The translations under genes and the position numbers were made by a program. From positions 35,599,946-35,663,945 of the forward strand of contig NC_079148.1 of assembly GCF_945859685.1 (NCBI RefSeq): a stretch of 64,000 bases of DNA. The letters are read 5' to 3'. The notes beneath the pieces were generated by a model. That model was not told where the DNA came from. It saw only the letters and a program-made list of their open reading frames with translations, and searched no databases. Shown one piece after another: positions 36,776 through 49,022 of the stretch. Origin of the DNA: Eupeodes corollae. Taxonomy: Eukaryota > Arthropoda > Insecta > Diptera > Syrphidae. Each line of letters begins with the position of its first letter. Position 1 is the first letter of the stretch.

Positions 36776-36895
36776 TAAGTCTATCATCAATCCTGCTTAA
36801 GACCTTAGAATAATTGATTGATATTCATGTAAAGGCAAGTATTGATACAAGACTTCTGTTTATGTCGCAACTTGATAATCTAAAACTGATTTCAT
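36776..36895 (+). pseudogene. LOA-type LINE copy D: RT continuation
   Basis: The bases AGTCTATCATCAATCCTGCT and onward decode to LSSILLKTLE, stop, LIDIHVKASIDTRLLFMSQ, matching LSSFLLKTLERLIDIHLRA and the following residues of copy C2. About 70-110 codons of RT are missing between this and the part before the mariner piece. Confidence 0.72.
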
Positions 36896-36904
36896 GCTTT
36901 GAAA

Positions 36905-37220
36905 AAGTTTGAGATCATCCATACATTAAACATATACAATTATTGAAATATTTAGGAATATCGTTGATAAAAATCAAAAACAGGAAGGGTCCTAAATGGC
37001 TTCCTTGTGGGACACTAGAAATAATAAACACAGTTTTCGATTTAATGTTATTAATACGATCATACTGAGTTCTACGAGTGAGAACAAGTCATTTCAATAA
37101 ATTTGAATGCAAACTTAAGCTTTCAAGTTAAGATAGCAAAATTGAGTGATTTACCATATCAAATGCTTTTGCAAAATCAGGGTATACTACCGGAAACCAT
37201 TTCCATAAGAATCCATTAGA
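36905..37220 (-). pseudogene. Decayed CR1/Jockey-type RT fragment
   Basis: The minus strand reads DFAKAFDMVNHSILLS (RT motif A), then VPQGSHLGPFLFLIFINDIP (motif B and following), ending near a MYGDDL-like remnant of motif C. A stop separates the parts. It abuts the LOA copy D fragment on one side and a mariner relic on the other. Confidence 0.7.
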
Positions 37221-37239
37221 TAGTTACTAATGGTAGTAA

Positions 37240-37640
37240 GATTTGTTGAAGTCCAATATTTATTGTTTAGGGCTCATTTTAAAGGTTGTTATGTGCACTT
37301 TAAAACATAACCCCACAAAAAAATGTTCGAACGGTGTTAAAGCACAAAACCTTGGAAGCCATGTCTCTCAGCCCAACTTTGCGTTAGGCGTTGTAATTCA
37401 AAAAATCAAGATAGTTTTCCAAAATCTGCTAAAAAGTATATAGAATCATTTGGGTCGATATTCTGCTCCACAGCGGCAATATCGTTTTCGGTGCGCACTG
37501 TTTACAGTGTCTCTAAGAAATCGCTTTATCCACTGGTTATAAGCCGATAAATGGTTGTTCTAATTACTGACTCTGCTGGGCGACCGTATTGGACCCAGGG
37601 CTCGATACGTCGCTATGGTTTTCAAAATGAAACCTCTTAT
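37240..37640 (-). pseudogene. Decayed Tc1/mariner relic
   Basis: ACCCCACAAAAAAATGTTCG and flanking bases correspond to the WPPRSCDLTPLDYFLWGYV stretch of the transposase at 36.6 kb (which has GCCCCACAAAAAATAGGCTA). At 37460-37500 the minus strand reads VRTENDIAAVEQNID, like the linker after the DNA-binding domain. The frame is destroyed and the middle is deleted. Confidence 0.55.
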
Positions 37641-39207
37641 TGGATATCCCTTTTATAGCACTCTAGTTTAGAGGACATTCAACTCTCAAAAATAAAATAT
37701 TGGCTCCTTAATAAGGATAATTTCAAATGTGATAGAAAATTTGTCTAGCATACTAATACAATGTAATAATCGTCCAGTATCAAAATAAAACTATTGCTAT
37801 CACTTTGTGTTATTATTCCCTCAGGTCGACAAAGGAGAATGAACTTATGTCGATGACCGACTGTTAGATGATATCAAGAGTTGATTATAGTGCTGTACAT
37901 ACAGATGATTTTTCAATTGATATTCCAGGAGGAAAATTGTTCAAATGTTTCATATGATTCTAAAAAACATCAATTTCTTCTATTCTTCAATTCTTGGACT
38001 AAAACTATTTGTTTTGTTGTGTATATAAGCTTAAATAAATATTAATTTTATAAATTTAATTAACTACTACAAATGCATATTCTGTACAGATAAGATGCAT
38101 AATTAATATTCATTGTATTGAACTATGTAATTTCCTTTATAATGTCCTTATATCCACATAATTAGTTATATATTGCTTCTATCATCAACATCATCATCAT
38201 CGCCATTGCTTTACGACGGCTCTTCATTTAGCTGATTATCAAGGTCATTGAGTTGATGAGAAAATAATTCAATTTTATTTGGGAATATATAATTTTCTAT
38301 TGGCATAGGTATTAGTGTACGAGTACATGTACATATATGAACAGATCCGAATAAGATACATTCTATTTTCAATCATGAATGTATGAAGCTATATAAAGTA
38401 TGTATGATGATGACGTCATTATGTTGAAGGAGAAGGATCCAATCAACATGTTTGATGATTGAAGAAAATTATTACCTATATACACAGCTCGTTCGTCACA
38501 AGGATGAATCTATTAATTTTCAATTTCATGCCCATCAAGCAGTTAATAGACTTTTACAAGTATTTACTGATGGATAACAGTGATGTTGAAAAAAATATTT
38601 GATTGCACTTTTTAAGACTTGAGAATGTCCTGAAATTTTTAGAGCAGTTTAAATAAAAAGCACCATATTGACAAACATTTCTTAAATGTATTCTTTAAAT
38701 CACATCAACCACTTCAAAATTCATGATGTAGTTCAACTGTTCTAGAATTAATATATTAAAGAGAAAATTCTACTTTTTAAATTACCTTATTAGTTGCTTA
38801 CTTAAATACTTTGGAAAGATTTATTTTTTGTTTTAATATTCTTTTTCATATTGTGACAACTCATATTGAAGGCAAAAAGTCGAGCTAAGCTTCAAACTGA
38901 AAAATGAGTATTTTACATAAAAATGCATTACTAAAAAACTCAACAGAATTCAAAAAATTATCACGTGGGCCAAAATTTGGGCAAAAAACCCGATTCAGTT
39001 ATTTTTTGTTTGTTGCCAAAATTGCAGCTTTTATAGTTCAGGATCAAAGTTTTGTATTTTGTATTTTATTTATTTCAAAAATCGATTACAAGGTAGGACA
39101 TGAGTCTTATAAAGTGTTGCAAGCCTTTATATTTATTTCAGAATTTGAATACAAATTATATAACTAAGACTTCTATTTACATATTTATATAAAAAAGAGG
39201 AAATTTT
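37641..39207. other. AT-rich sequence, no feature recognised
   Basis: A short CATCATCATCATCG tract near 38185 is the only patterned stretch. Confidence 0.55.
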
Positions 39208-40415
39208 TCATAAATTATTTGCCAAATAGTTGAAAACTAAAAATTTAAATCTACTTATGCTTTTATTCTGCTCATAACGATGGAGAGAGTTCCAAAGGAG
39301 TACAATATGAATAAAAAATTGACGCTCAGTGTTAAGAAAATTGTATCGGGGTAATATTAAAGCAAAAGACCTTGTTTATTAAACTGTCTAAGCTACAACC
39401 AGAAATCCGTAGCGCAAAAATGGATATGTGATCATAACAACGTAGATTATAAATATAGCGGGCAATATTGTTGTAAGCCACATTCAATTTGCGGCTAGTC
39501 ACACAGTCTAGTTTACAAAAGATGTCACACCCATACAACACAATTGGTAGTATAAGGGCCTTAACAACTAGCAGTTTAGTTTTGATCGGGATGAAATTTC
39601 GAGTGACTTGAAGAAGGTGGAGACTTCCATAGACTTTACCAATGACACTATTAAGGTGGTCGTCCCAAGTGAATGTGCGATTGAATACTACTCCTAGGTT
39701 TCTAGCAGGGTTAACATAATCAATGGTTTCGTCGTCAAGTTTCAATAGGTTTAAACCCGAAAGATCAAAGTTTTTGCGATAAATGGGGAGAAATGTAGAT
39801 TTGACAGGGTTAATGGCGGATATCGTTCTTTTTTGACCACTGTGAAATGCGGAGCAGATCCTCATTCATTGAAGCTACGGCATCATTTTTAGCCCCAAAA
39901 GGTCGACTTATCAGGAGCTGCACATCATCAGCATAAAGATGAATTAAACAATGTTTAGTAACTTGTGGTAACTCATTTATGTAAAGTGAAAAGAGGATTG
40001 GTCCAACGATAGATCCCTGTGGCACTCCATTCAAAACATTGAGAAATGTGGACGAGTGTCCATTGGCCACCACGCATTGTTGCCTTCCGCTGAGATACGA
40101 AAGAACAAGCTTACAGGACTCTAAAGAAAACCCAAAGTTAATTCGCAGCTTTCTACAAAAAATTAAGTGGTTAACAGTATCAAAAGCCTTTCAATAATCT
40201 AACAGTGTAAGCAATGTAACATGATCACTGTCCATAGCCATTCTTATTTCATCAGTTACAAAAAGTAAGTCAGATTTGCAGCTGCGCTTAGGTCGAAAAC
40301 CAGACGGACAGGTACTTAACAGGTTGTTAATTGTAAAATATTTTTTGATCTGCCCCAGAATAGTTTTTTCAAACACCTTCGAAAGAAACGGAGGAATGGC
40401 AATTTGCATGAAAAG
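39208..40415 (-). pseudogene. LINE family E (CR1/Jockey-type RT and C-terminus)
   Basis: A 5'-truncated LINE on the minus strand. Its RT starts in the fingers with IAIPPFLSKVFEKTILGQIK (40191-40409), then GFRPKRSCKSDLLFVTDEIR, LLDY followed by a stop where motif A should continue, NGVPQGSIVGPILFSLYINE, and LIHLYADDVQLLISRPFGAK (39810-40073, catalytic YADD). The connection region (39332-39865) has LGVVFNRTFTWDDHLNSVIG and ALILPIVLYGCDIF. After a frameshift the true C-terminus ERQFFIHIVLLWNSLHRYEQ runs to a stop at 39208-39210. It differs clearly from families B, C and F. Its 5' end meets repeat R. Confidence 0.88.
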
Positions 40416-40464
40416 TATTGTTTTTTTTAATCTAAAAAAACTCGGTGTGTCTCATTAGGTGTAG

Positions 40465-41392
40465 AATATGATGTTTTGGCACTTACATTTTTAACTTCAC
40501 ATAGAAAGTTATTGTAATGGGTCCGATTTGTAAAATTGAAAATTTTGACAATTCTCGACGTTTCAAGTCGAAATAAAAGATTTTTAGAAAGATGTCTGTG
40601 CGTGCGTGGGTACATACATTCGTACGTTCGTACGTCCGTACGTTCGCGGCGGTTTTTTCGTCGTCCATACCTCAAGAACTCGAGGAGATATTGATTTCAA
40701 ATAAATTTTGTTATACAGATAATAAGGGAGAAAGATGCAGAAAGGGCTCTCAAAAAAAATTGCGTGGGTGGTTTTTTTACCATAGCAGTTAGAAAAAAAA
40801 GGTAACCATTTTGATTAACCCTAAATATCTAACGAACCAAAAACGCTAGAGACTTGAATTAAATTTTATATATTATATTGATACTTGATATCAAAGAAGT
40901 ATATTTTTTGAAAAAAAAATCCATTTAATGGTTTTTTTATAAATCAATAAAACTGAAAAAAAATTCGTCAACTCGAAAATGTTGCGACCAAAAAATGATT
41001 TCATCTCCAAAACAATTTTGTGCAACGAAAAATAATGTTTTTGATATCTAATAAAATTCTTAGAAAAATCGAATTGTTTTTTTTACAAAAAATAAAAAAC
41101 CTTTAAAAAATTAATAAAAGTTGGTAAAAATTCATTTTCGACTCAAATATCTTTTCAAAACTTTGAGATATTGGATTTAATTTACTTTTATCTTTCACAA
41201 ATATTGTTGTCAAATTCAGTTAAATTTTGAAAAAATCGAATTGACAATTTTTGTAATAAAAATTAAAAACCGAAAAAAAATTAACAAAAGTTTTTAAAAA
41301 ATGATTTTCGACTCAAATAGACAAACTTTTAAGCAAGGCAAATCGGCAGACGGGATGAAAAGTTATCAGTGTGGGTCGCATCCCAGCCTCTT
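40465..41392 (+). repeat. Unclassified repeat R, copy 1 (short form)
   Basis: GTTATTGTAATGGGTCCGAT (about 40508), AGATGTCTGTGCGTGCGTG (about 40591) and GTTATACAGATAATAAGG recur at the same relative places in the copy at 47.3-49.0 kb. Next come ~170-bp tandem units beginning GACTCAAATATCTTTTC (41140, 41310) and a conserved end with TTATCAGTGTGGGTCGCAT. Copy 1 has about two units; copy 2 has about five. No transposase or tRNA-like promoter is visible. Confidence 0.75.
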
Positions 41393-43599
41393 TTTGTTCT
41401 TTTACTTTTGGGCTCTCCCAAGAACGACCCGAGTAAAAAAAAAATATAGACAGATATTTTAAAGGATTTAGCTATTATCCTATTTTAAGCAAGAAAAATC
41501 GTACGGGATGGGAAGCTATCAGTGTGGATGTCATCCTATTGGAAAAAATTGTTGTTCATTAACTATTAATTAAATAAATTATTTAATGGAAATTGTTTTT
41601 AACTGCATTCCAAATAACGAACATGCAATTTAAAAAAAATCATACTGAAAAATCAGTATTTAATTATTAAACCAAACGTACGTATGTATGTATTTTTGTC
41701 AGAATCCATGTCATGTTGTTTAAATAAATAGTTTATTGTTGGAATAAAGGTGACTATTGGAATGTTTCGGAAATTCTTAAAATTGCTCATATTTCCCCCA
41801 AGTTATTTGTTTGAAACAAAAATTGCAATTTTTATTTTGTGTTTAATTGTTATTTGAAGCATTATGAACAGGATTTTTTCACGTACTATTGTTATCATGA
41901 AAAGACAAACCTACATTCATAACTATCTGAGCTTACCTTCATAGAGGATAGCAAGACATTAGATATTGATACCCTCCATCTATATGCAAGAGTCTCTAAT
42001 CAAATGTTTATCCACCCTATGACCTTCTGATTGACTTCGTTTTTATTTTATTTTTTGAAAACTTAATGAGAAATGTGAATATATGTCATTAGAAAGAACT
42101 TAGTTTCTCAAAGGATTGTAGAATAGTTGATTACTGCTTTACATACATTGGATAAAAAGAAGGAAAGTTCAAGTGAAAGAAGGATGACGATTTGTCGGTG
42201 TGGAAAATACTGACAAATCCAGATGCTACAGAGTGATAATAAATTAAATGTTAAAGTTAAATTAGTTTTGTTATATATCTACAAGTTTTATATATCTAAC
42301 TACTTCCTCTTGCTTTCCTTTTATATACATATTAAGTAAGATCAAAATATATAGTATAGGCGAATCCCTGAGGACGTGTTTAATTACATTGCCTTCGTTA
42401 GGGGTTTAATAATATAATCTTCATCAGCATGATAACAAAATCAGTATAGTAATATATCAAAAAATGGTCGTGTCTTTTTTGTTATATCTTTTGTATTTTC
42501 TGGGAAAAGTTTCGATATATATGTTAGTGGGGATGTCTGCCTTCCCGCCTAGTTGAATCCTTAACATGTTTTATAGAGAGTAAGGTATATATGTATACGC
42601 ATATGTATGTAGGTTTGTCAGGAAGTGGGAGTAAAATAAATGCTGAGCTTTCGATCATCATGGAAATGCGTGCTTTATTTATAAACTTATCCTTTTACAC
42701 ACCCCAAAAAGGCGTGTTTTTAGGGAATTGTTGTTAATTTTGGATTAAACACTTGTCATGTTTTACACACAAACTTTATTACAATTGCTTATGCCCTTTT
42801 GTTGTCGAATTTCAGAACTACTTGAAATAAAGCGTAGACAGGCAGTATTTCAGAATACAAGCATAGACATTTTTAGATGAGAAAAATACATGAGTTTTTT
42901 GCATAGTTCAAAAATTTGTATGTACTGTACTGTAAAATTCTTGCAATGTCAATTCTTCCAGAAAGAAAACTATTAATAGTAGTTCGGAAGCTCAGCCCAA
43001 TCAACGTAAGAGTTGTACCAGCCTCATTTTATAATAAGTAAGGTCCACACACACCTCCCGCTAGTTCAAAAAACGCACAAAAATAGTGACACTTTGAGAA
43101 TGCAAAAGTTTTTCAACAATCAATTTTGGATTTTCCGAGCCCCAAATTCTTCAATTCTACCTATTAACTTAGCTTGCAAGGTTCAATTAAAATGCAGATC
43201 ATTTTGGTGCGGACCTAAATCTTTGTATCAAATAATCCAGGGCTCTACAGCAGAAAAATTCCCAGCTTATATCAATTTTAAGTCTCAGCTGCACAAACTG
43301 TTCCACCAGTTTCCCTGCTGACGGTCGAAAGGTGCTTAGTTTTGCGAAATGTGACTTCAAAAATTGTCTCCATTTTTAATAGGTTTTGAGAGTGTATCGT
43401 GACAGTTTCAGTAATGGCCTTATAATTTCTTTTTAAATTTCAACAAACTACAGTTTCAAATAACAGCTGTCAAAAAAAAAACAGTCTCAAAATTGAACGT
43501 CTTTTTGAAAACCCTTTACATACCTTTACTTAATTTCGGGCTGTACAGTAAACAAGGCCGACCCATGGAATCCGTTGAATGCTACACGAGTTATTACTG
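41393..43599. other. AT-rich, with a second repeat R terminus
   Basis: 41487-41545 repeats the R terminus in diverged form (TTTTAAGCAAG near 41484, ACGGGATGGGAAGCTATCAG). The remainder shows nothing firm; a 102-codon frame at 43013-43321 matches no family I know. Confidence 0.5.
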
Positions 43600-44330
43600 A
43601 TGGCTTTATTAATAAAAAATAAATAGCGATTCATTCACAATAATATTTGACTGATGATTTTAAAATTGCTGCGTTTTCTGTGTGACAAGTAGCGCCGCGG
43701 CCGTCCTGCTGGAACTACATGTCATCTAGGTCCATATGGTTTAGTAGCCAAAATTGGGGTCCTCTTCCAAACGATTCGAAGCCCAGTCAGCGAACAAACG
43801 GCGTTGTCTCTGGTCATGAACTTTGAGCTTCTGGGACAATTGAATCTTGTACGTTTGTAGGCCTAAGTCCCAACGCAAAATTTGAGTCTGCAAAAGGCCG
43901 AGTTCTTGTACACGGCGAGGAATAGACTGCCCCGGGTTCTGCTGTACACTTTCATGGATCGCGGCGATGTTCTCATCAATTTTGCTTTCCTTGAACGTGT
44001 GGATGTTGGTGTTGGCTGCTTGTTTACTGAACCGGTCGTCTCAGATTTGGCCAACAAACGTTTCGTCGACTGTGAAGGGCCTCCACGTCTTACGTAAAAT
44101 GGACGCAATGCGCACAAAGTTTGCGTTAACGAACACTCATTTTGTTACTATAGTTTTATCATTTGAACGTGCTGTTAATTGTGTAACTTGCCGTGATGAT
44201 TTGGCATAAGCAACTGAATAATAAACAAAAGCTTTGACAGATTTTGCCAAAACGAAATGGCAGCCATGGGGCGCCAAAAAACCCTTTATATAGGTTTCCC
44301 GTCCGTCTACCAAATAGTTATTCGAAAGTT
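43600..44330 (-). pseudogene. Decayed Tc1/mariner transposon, middle deleted
   Basis: On the minus strand the N-terminus reads LRPFYVRRGGPSQSTKRLLA and KSETTGSVNKQPTPTSTRSR. After a frameshift come ENIAAIHESVQQNPGQSIPR and QRRLFADWASNRLEEDPNF. This is the helix-turn-helix region and start of the catalytic domain of a mariner-type transposase. It then jumps to FQQDGRGATCHT (43685-43720), with the second catalytic Asp and a two-residue insert. The first catalytic Asp region and the C-terminus are gone. It belongs to a family related to, but distinct from, the 36.4 kb copy. Confidence 0.8.
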
Positions 44331-45651
44331 TCCAAAGTCAACGTTGACAGATCTGCTTTCACAATTATCTGTAAATATTGACAGATCTACTGTCACAAAG
44401 AATTTAGCAGATTCGATTGGTTGACGAAGTATGTTTCCATTATTATAACAAGTCAAGTGGCGTCGCTATACTCAATAGAATCGAAAGTAAAATACTCACT
44501 TTCAAATTAATACCTTTTCCTTTCTAACATGGAATCCATTAGTTACGCATTTATTATATTTTCAATGAAATCATTAGATTTATAATATTATAGCCTTTGA
44601 AAATTCTGTAAAAGTTAGTTTTCATCTTGTAAAATGTTTGTACTAAACGTAAACGATATCTCGCTCTCAAGACCGCATTTTATTCCAACTTTTTACTATA
44701 TAAACTCCAAAGACGACAACGACGACGACTACGACGAAGACAACCACAAACAACCATGAAGCTATAGATAAAGATACGCTTATAGATGAAAATATTGATA
44801 TCGATTACGATACGATGAAGCAAAAAAATTGGATTAATAAAAATAGTAATCGAAGAATCTATATAACTTTACTCTTCATCACAATCGACTAAGGTCAACC
44901 AACCAACAGAAAATGGTTATCGAGGTTGAGTTCGGGGAGCAATCTGAAGCTAAGGTATATATAGACGTAAGGAGATGGAGCAGCATCTTTGATATAGTAT
45001 GATGATGATCCATTCCAGCAGCAGCTGCAACTCAACCTTGCGTTGCAAACTGATACTTTCGTTATGCTTGGTTGTCTTCAGCTTTATATATATTTATATT
45101 TATGGAAGATAACCGCATATAGCAAACCTAGCACAAGCTACAGAAGCACAGCACAAGCTCTTCTCTTCTCTTTAATATTTTTTTTTTAGCCATCATTCGC
45201 ATGCAAATCCAATAAATTATTCAAAAGTCTCTGATAATCGTATCTGATATCTTCGATGATAGAATAAAAGATATTATATCTTTTCAAGACTATACCTCAA
45301 ACGAAAAGGACGTTATTGTGGTATTGGTTTTAGTGTACCTTGGGGAGAGTCAAGGAAGTTGAAAAATATCAAATGAAGTCTCTTTCTCCTCAATTTCTAA
45401 CCAAAGCATACCTATCTTAGGAGGTATAGCTTTATGTTTGTTCATCTGTTAAGTCAGCTTATAAGACCAAAAAGGGTTTTATAATTATTCTTGTCGGTTG
45501 GTTGGTTGGTTGGTTCGTTGATTCTTCTTCTTTTGACGTATCTTAATGATTTATGTACATAATATACATTGTCTTCTATAAAAGAATGTTTATTTTTAAT
45601 ACTCTCAAACTCTTATTTTATTTTTGTTTTTTTTTTTCTAAATATTTTCAG
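44331..45651. other. Non-coding; short GAC and TTGG tracts
   Basis: 44710-44745 is a GACGACAACGAC-type tract, and 45494-45515 is (GGTT)n. 44640-45100 is less AT-rich than its surroundings, but no frame or conserved element is recognised. If 45652-45710 is an exon, this is intron. Confidence 0.5.
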
Positions 45652-45710
45652 GAAGAAGTAACAAGTTCAACAGAGAGACGAGGGTGCCTAAAACTACTTT
45701 TGGGATAAAG
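45652..45710 (+). CDS. Candidate internal host exon (59 bp)
   Basis: A strong acceptor (pyrimidine run, then CTAAATATTTTCAG) precedes 59 bases, followed by the perfect donor AAG|GTAAGA. One frame is open throughout: two bases completing a split codon (NGA), then 19 codons, RSNKFNRETRVPKTTFGIK. This implies a phase-1 intron before and a phase-0 intron after. The stretch is richer in GC than its flanks. Frame 1 ends in TAA within the exon and frame 2 hits TAA at codon 3. I do not recognise the peptide. It lies in more than 3 kb without a mobile element. Chance splice-like sites do occur in DNA this size, so confidence is moderate. Confidence 0.4.
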
Positions 45711-47334
45711 GTAAGATTTTTTAATCAATACAAAATGATCAATAAATCTATATTTTGGTGTGTGTCCTCATTTTTGGTTCTGCGAAATTAAGTTGATAGT
45801 TTGCATTGTGACCTGAATTCAGGACACTTAAACCCAAAAAAATCTAATCAAGAAATCAATTGAACATTAACAAGAATAAGGTAAGGCAAATGTCCATACC
45901 TAAATTAATAATTTATTTAAGGACGAACTGTTCCATTTCAAAAAACAATATTTGGGTGATTATTTTGTTAGCTAGGTGTATAGCGTGATAAAGTCCAACT
46001 GACTAACTAATAAATACCTCAATTATATAAATTATTGAATTTACTGTGCGCCATCGGTCATATTCTTTTCCTTATTTTCCTATACCAGTGATATATTTAA
46101 GATATCATATTTGTTTAATCAAATATCAAGTATTACCTCAATAGGGGAATAAAAATTAATGAAAAACAATTACAACTCAATTAAAATGATAAATGTAATT
46201 TTATATTGAATCACGTTTACAACAAAATCAATCAACAATAATTATTACCCGATGTTCATTTCATTTCGAAAAAAGGATACACGTGTGGGTTTGAATTAAT
46301 ACTCACAATCACAATTATAATAAAATAAAATTGAACATCCATATTTCAAACATATGAATATCAATTCCAACAAAAGTTTTACCTTTTGAGAGTCATCATT
46401 GACTTGCTTTTTTGGAGCCTTTTACATTAAAAGTGATTTTATTGAAATTCCAAAACAAATTTTTGTTTTGCTATTGAAGAACTAGTAGTTTCTGAAAATT
46501 AAATAAAAAATTGAAAATGTTGTTCGCAATGATGAAAAAAATTATGTTCAATAATGTAGAATGTCCATTTGTTACACGGAGTGTAAAAAATTGGGTCAGA
46601 AACAAATTAAACTAAAGACTAATTATTTTTTAACTTAAATTGTGAATAATTTTTTCCATTATTCAATTTTCTTTCAAAATTGAAAATTATTGCTCGTTTC
46701 TGTATATTGAATTTTCTATTTTTACAAAACTCCAAAGCTGAAAATTGAAATTGGAAACCATGCCTAATTTTGAGGCTTTATTACATAAAAATGATCGTCG
46801 AAATTATGAAGCACTTCCCGACATAGTAGTATCTTAAAATTTGGAACAAAAGTATTCCTCGAAGTGAAAAGAAAAGTAAAATTTAAAAATTGAGATTTTC
46901 GATTTAGGGGCGTGCTATATACCCACAAAAGTACACTTCATGTGCATGATAAAAATACTACTTCAAGCGTTATAGGATAATAAAATTTAGTAAAGTGTTA
47001 GGTGTGCATTTGCGAAGAAAAAAATATTCTAGACACAAAAATATTGTAATCAAAGGGCGTGGTATACACCCTCTTTCTAACACGAAGTATAAGTTAAATT
47101 AACGCTTGTAAGTAATAGAAAAATTAAATTAAGTTAATTGAAAGTAGCCGATGTGCATACAAAGAAAAAAAATCAAAAACATTAGGTAACCCACCAAAGG
47201 GTGTGGTATCCGCCTACTTTTCTTGTATTAAGTATCGTTTATATGAACTACTTCTTTTTTTTAGAATGATGAACCAAAGTGGAAGTGATTAATGTGTATT
47301 GAAAGGTGAAAATAAAACAATTAGAATTTACACT
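45711..47334. other. AT-rich, possible intron
   Basis: No coding or repeat match seen. A loose CACCCTCTTT/CCGCCTACTT motif recurs at 46920-47220 in short stretches containing GGGCGTGGTATACACC and GGGTGTGGTATCCGCC, which may be a decayed local duplication. Confidence 0.5.
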
Positions 47335-49022
47335 CAAGGGTCGATGTTTTCATGTGTATGTTCTTACCTTCCCATAAGAAGTTATTGTAATGGGTCCGAT
47401 TTGTCAAATTGAAAATTTTGACATTTGTCGACGTTTCAAGGTCCCTAGAGTCGAAATAAAAGATTTTTAGAAAGATGTCTGTGCGTGCGTGTGTACGTAC
47501 GTTCGTACGTCCGTATGTCCGTTTGTCCGTTTGTCCGTATGTCCGTATGTCCGTACGTCCATACGTTCGCAACGTTTTTTTCGTCGTCCATAGCTCAAAA
47601 CCCAGAAGAGATATCGATTTCAAATAAATTTTGTTATACAGATAATAAAGCAGAAAGATGCAGAAACGGCTCTCAAGAAAATTGCGTGGGTGGTTTTTTT
47701 TACTATAGCAGTTTGAAAAAAATGTGAAAATTTTGGTTAACCCTAAATATCTTACGAACCAAAAATGCAAGAGACTGGAATTGAATTTTATATAATATAT
47801 TGTATCGTGATATCAAAGAAGTATAATTTTTGAAAAAAAAAACATTTAATGGTTTTTTTTATAAATCAAAAAACTGAAACAAAAATTTGTCACCTCTAAA
47901 ATTTTACTACTAAAATACTATTTCATCTCCAAAACAATTGTGTGCTACGAAAAATAACGTTTTTGATATCTGATAAAATTTTGAGAAAAATCGAATTGAC
48001 ACGTTTTTTTACAAAAAATAAAAATCTAAAAAAAACATTACTCAAAGTTGGCAAAAATTGAATTTCGATTCAAATATCTTTTCAAAAACTTAAAATTTAG
48101 GCTTCAAGCTTATTTTATCTTATAAGAAATATTGTTTTCAACATTCTGAAAAATGTTGAGAAAAATCGAATTGACAGTTTTGTTTACAAAAATAAAAAGC
48201 TAAACAAAAATTAATAAAAGTTGGTAAAAATTGATTGTCGACTCAAATATCTTTTCAAAACTTTAAGATATTGGCTTTAATTTACTTTATTCTTTCAAGA
48301 AATATTGTTGTCAACATTTAGTAAAATTTTGAAAAAAATCGAATTGACAGTTTTTGCACAAAAAATTAAAAACTTTAAAAAAAATTTAACAAAAGTTGGT
48401 AAAAATTGATTTTCGACTAAAATGTCTTTTCCAAACTTTGAGATATCGGCTTTAATTTACTTTTATCTTTTAAGAAATATTGGTGCCAACATTCAGTAAA
48501 ATTTTGAAAAAAATCGAATTGGCAGTTTTGTACAAAAAATTAAGAACCGGAAAAAAATTAACAAATGTTGGTAAAAAATGATTTTCGACTCAAATATCAT
48601 TTCAAAAATTTTAGATAATAGCTTCTTATTAATTTTAACTTATAAGAAATATTGTTTTCAACATTAGGACAAATTTTGAGAAAAATCGAATTGACAGTTT
48701 TCTTGCAAAAAATAAAAACCTAAAAAAAAATGAATAACATTTGGTAAAAATTGATTTTCGACTCAAATATACTTTCAAAAATTGTAGATATTGGCTTTAG
48801 CTACTTTTATCTTTCAAAAAATATTGTGTTTAACATTTAGTAAAATTTTGGAAAAAATCGAATCGACAATACTACAACTTGATAAAACTTAATTTTCGAC
48901 TCAGCTTTTCAAAAATTCAAAATATTTGCTTAAAACTTATTTTATTTCACAGAAAATATTTTTCCAATCGACAGACAGGATGTGAAGTTATCAGTGTGGG
49001 TCGCATTCCAGTCTCTTTTCAT
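47335..49022 (+). repeat. Unclassified repeat R, copy 2 (long form)
   Basis: About 1.69 kb. Its head matches copy 1 at 40465-40850 closely, including an ACGTACGTTCGTACGTCCGT-type tract (47490-47570) and CAGATAATAAAGCAGAAAGA. The body is AT-rich and tandemly repeated. The terminus matches copy 1: GACAGACAGGATG, TTATCAGTGTGGGTCGCAT, TCTCTTTT. A minus-strand frame of 149 codons (47321-47770) crosses the head; its RTYGRTD repeats come from the ACGT tract and I do not consider it a gene. The element type is unknown (large non-autonomous DNA element or Helitron-like are options). Confidence 0.75.
48067..48960 (+). repeat. ~173-bp tandem array inside repeat R
   Basis: Unit starts (GATTCAAATATC, GACTCAAATATC or close) lie at 48067, 48240, 48415, 48587, 48760 and 48898, so spacings are 173, 175, 172, 173 and a shortened 138. 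Each unit holds TTTTCAAAACTT, a YAAGAAATATTGTT-like core and AAAATCGAATTGACAGTTTT. A more diverged unit seems to precede 48067. Confidence 0.8.

Noticed and set aside
40600..40660. ACGTACGT-rich tract as a regulatory palindrome cluster
   Set aside because: Explained as a simple-sequence tract shared by both repeat R copies.
43013..43321. 102-codon plus-strand frame
   Set aside because: It has fair composition but no ATG-led start, no family resemblance and no splice sites I could support.
47321..47770. 149-codon minus-strand frame with RTYGRTD-type repeats
   Set aside because: The repeats come from the ACGT-rich simple tract in repeat R. The similar frame in R copy 1 (40427-40675) differs in length and does not share a start or end, so I see no coding constraint.
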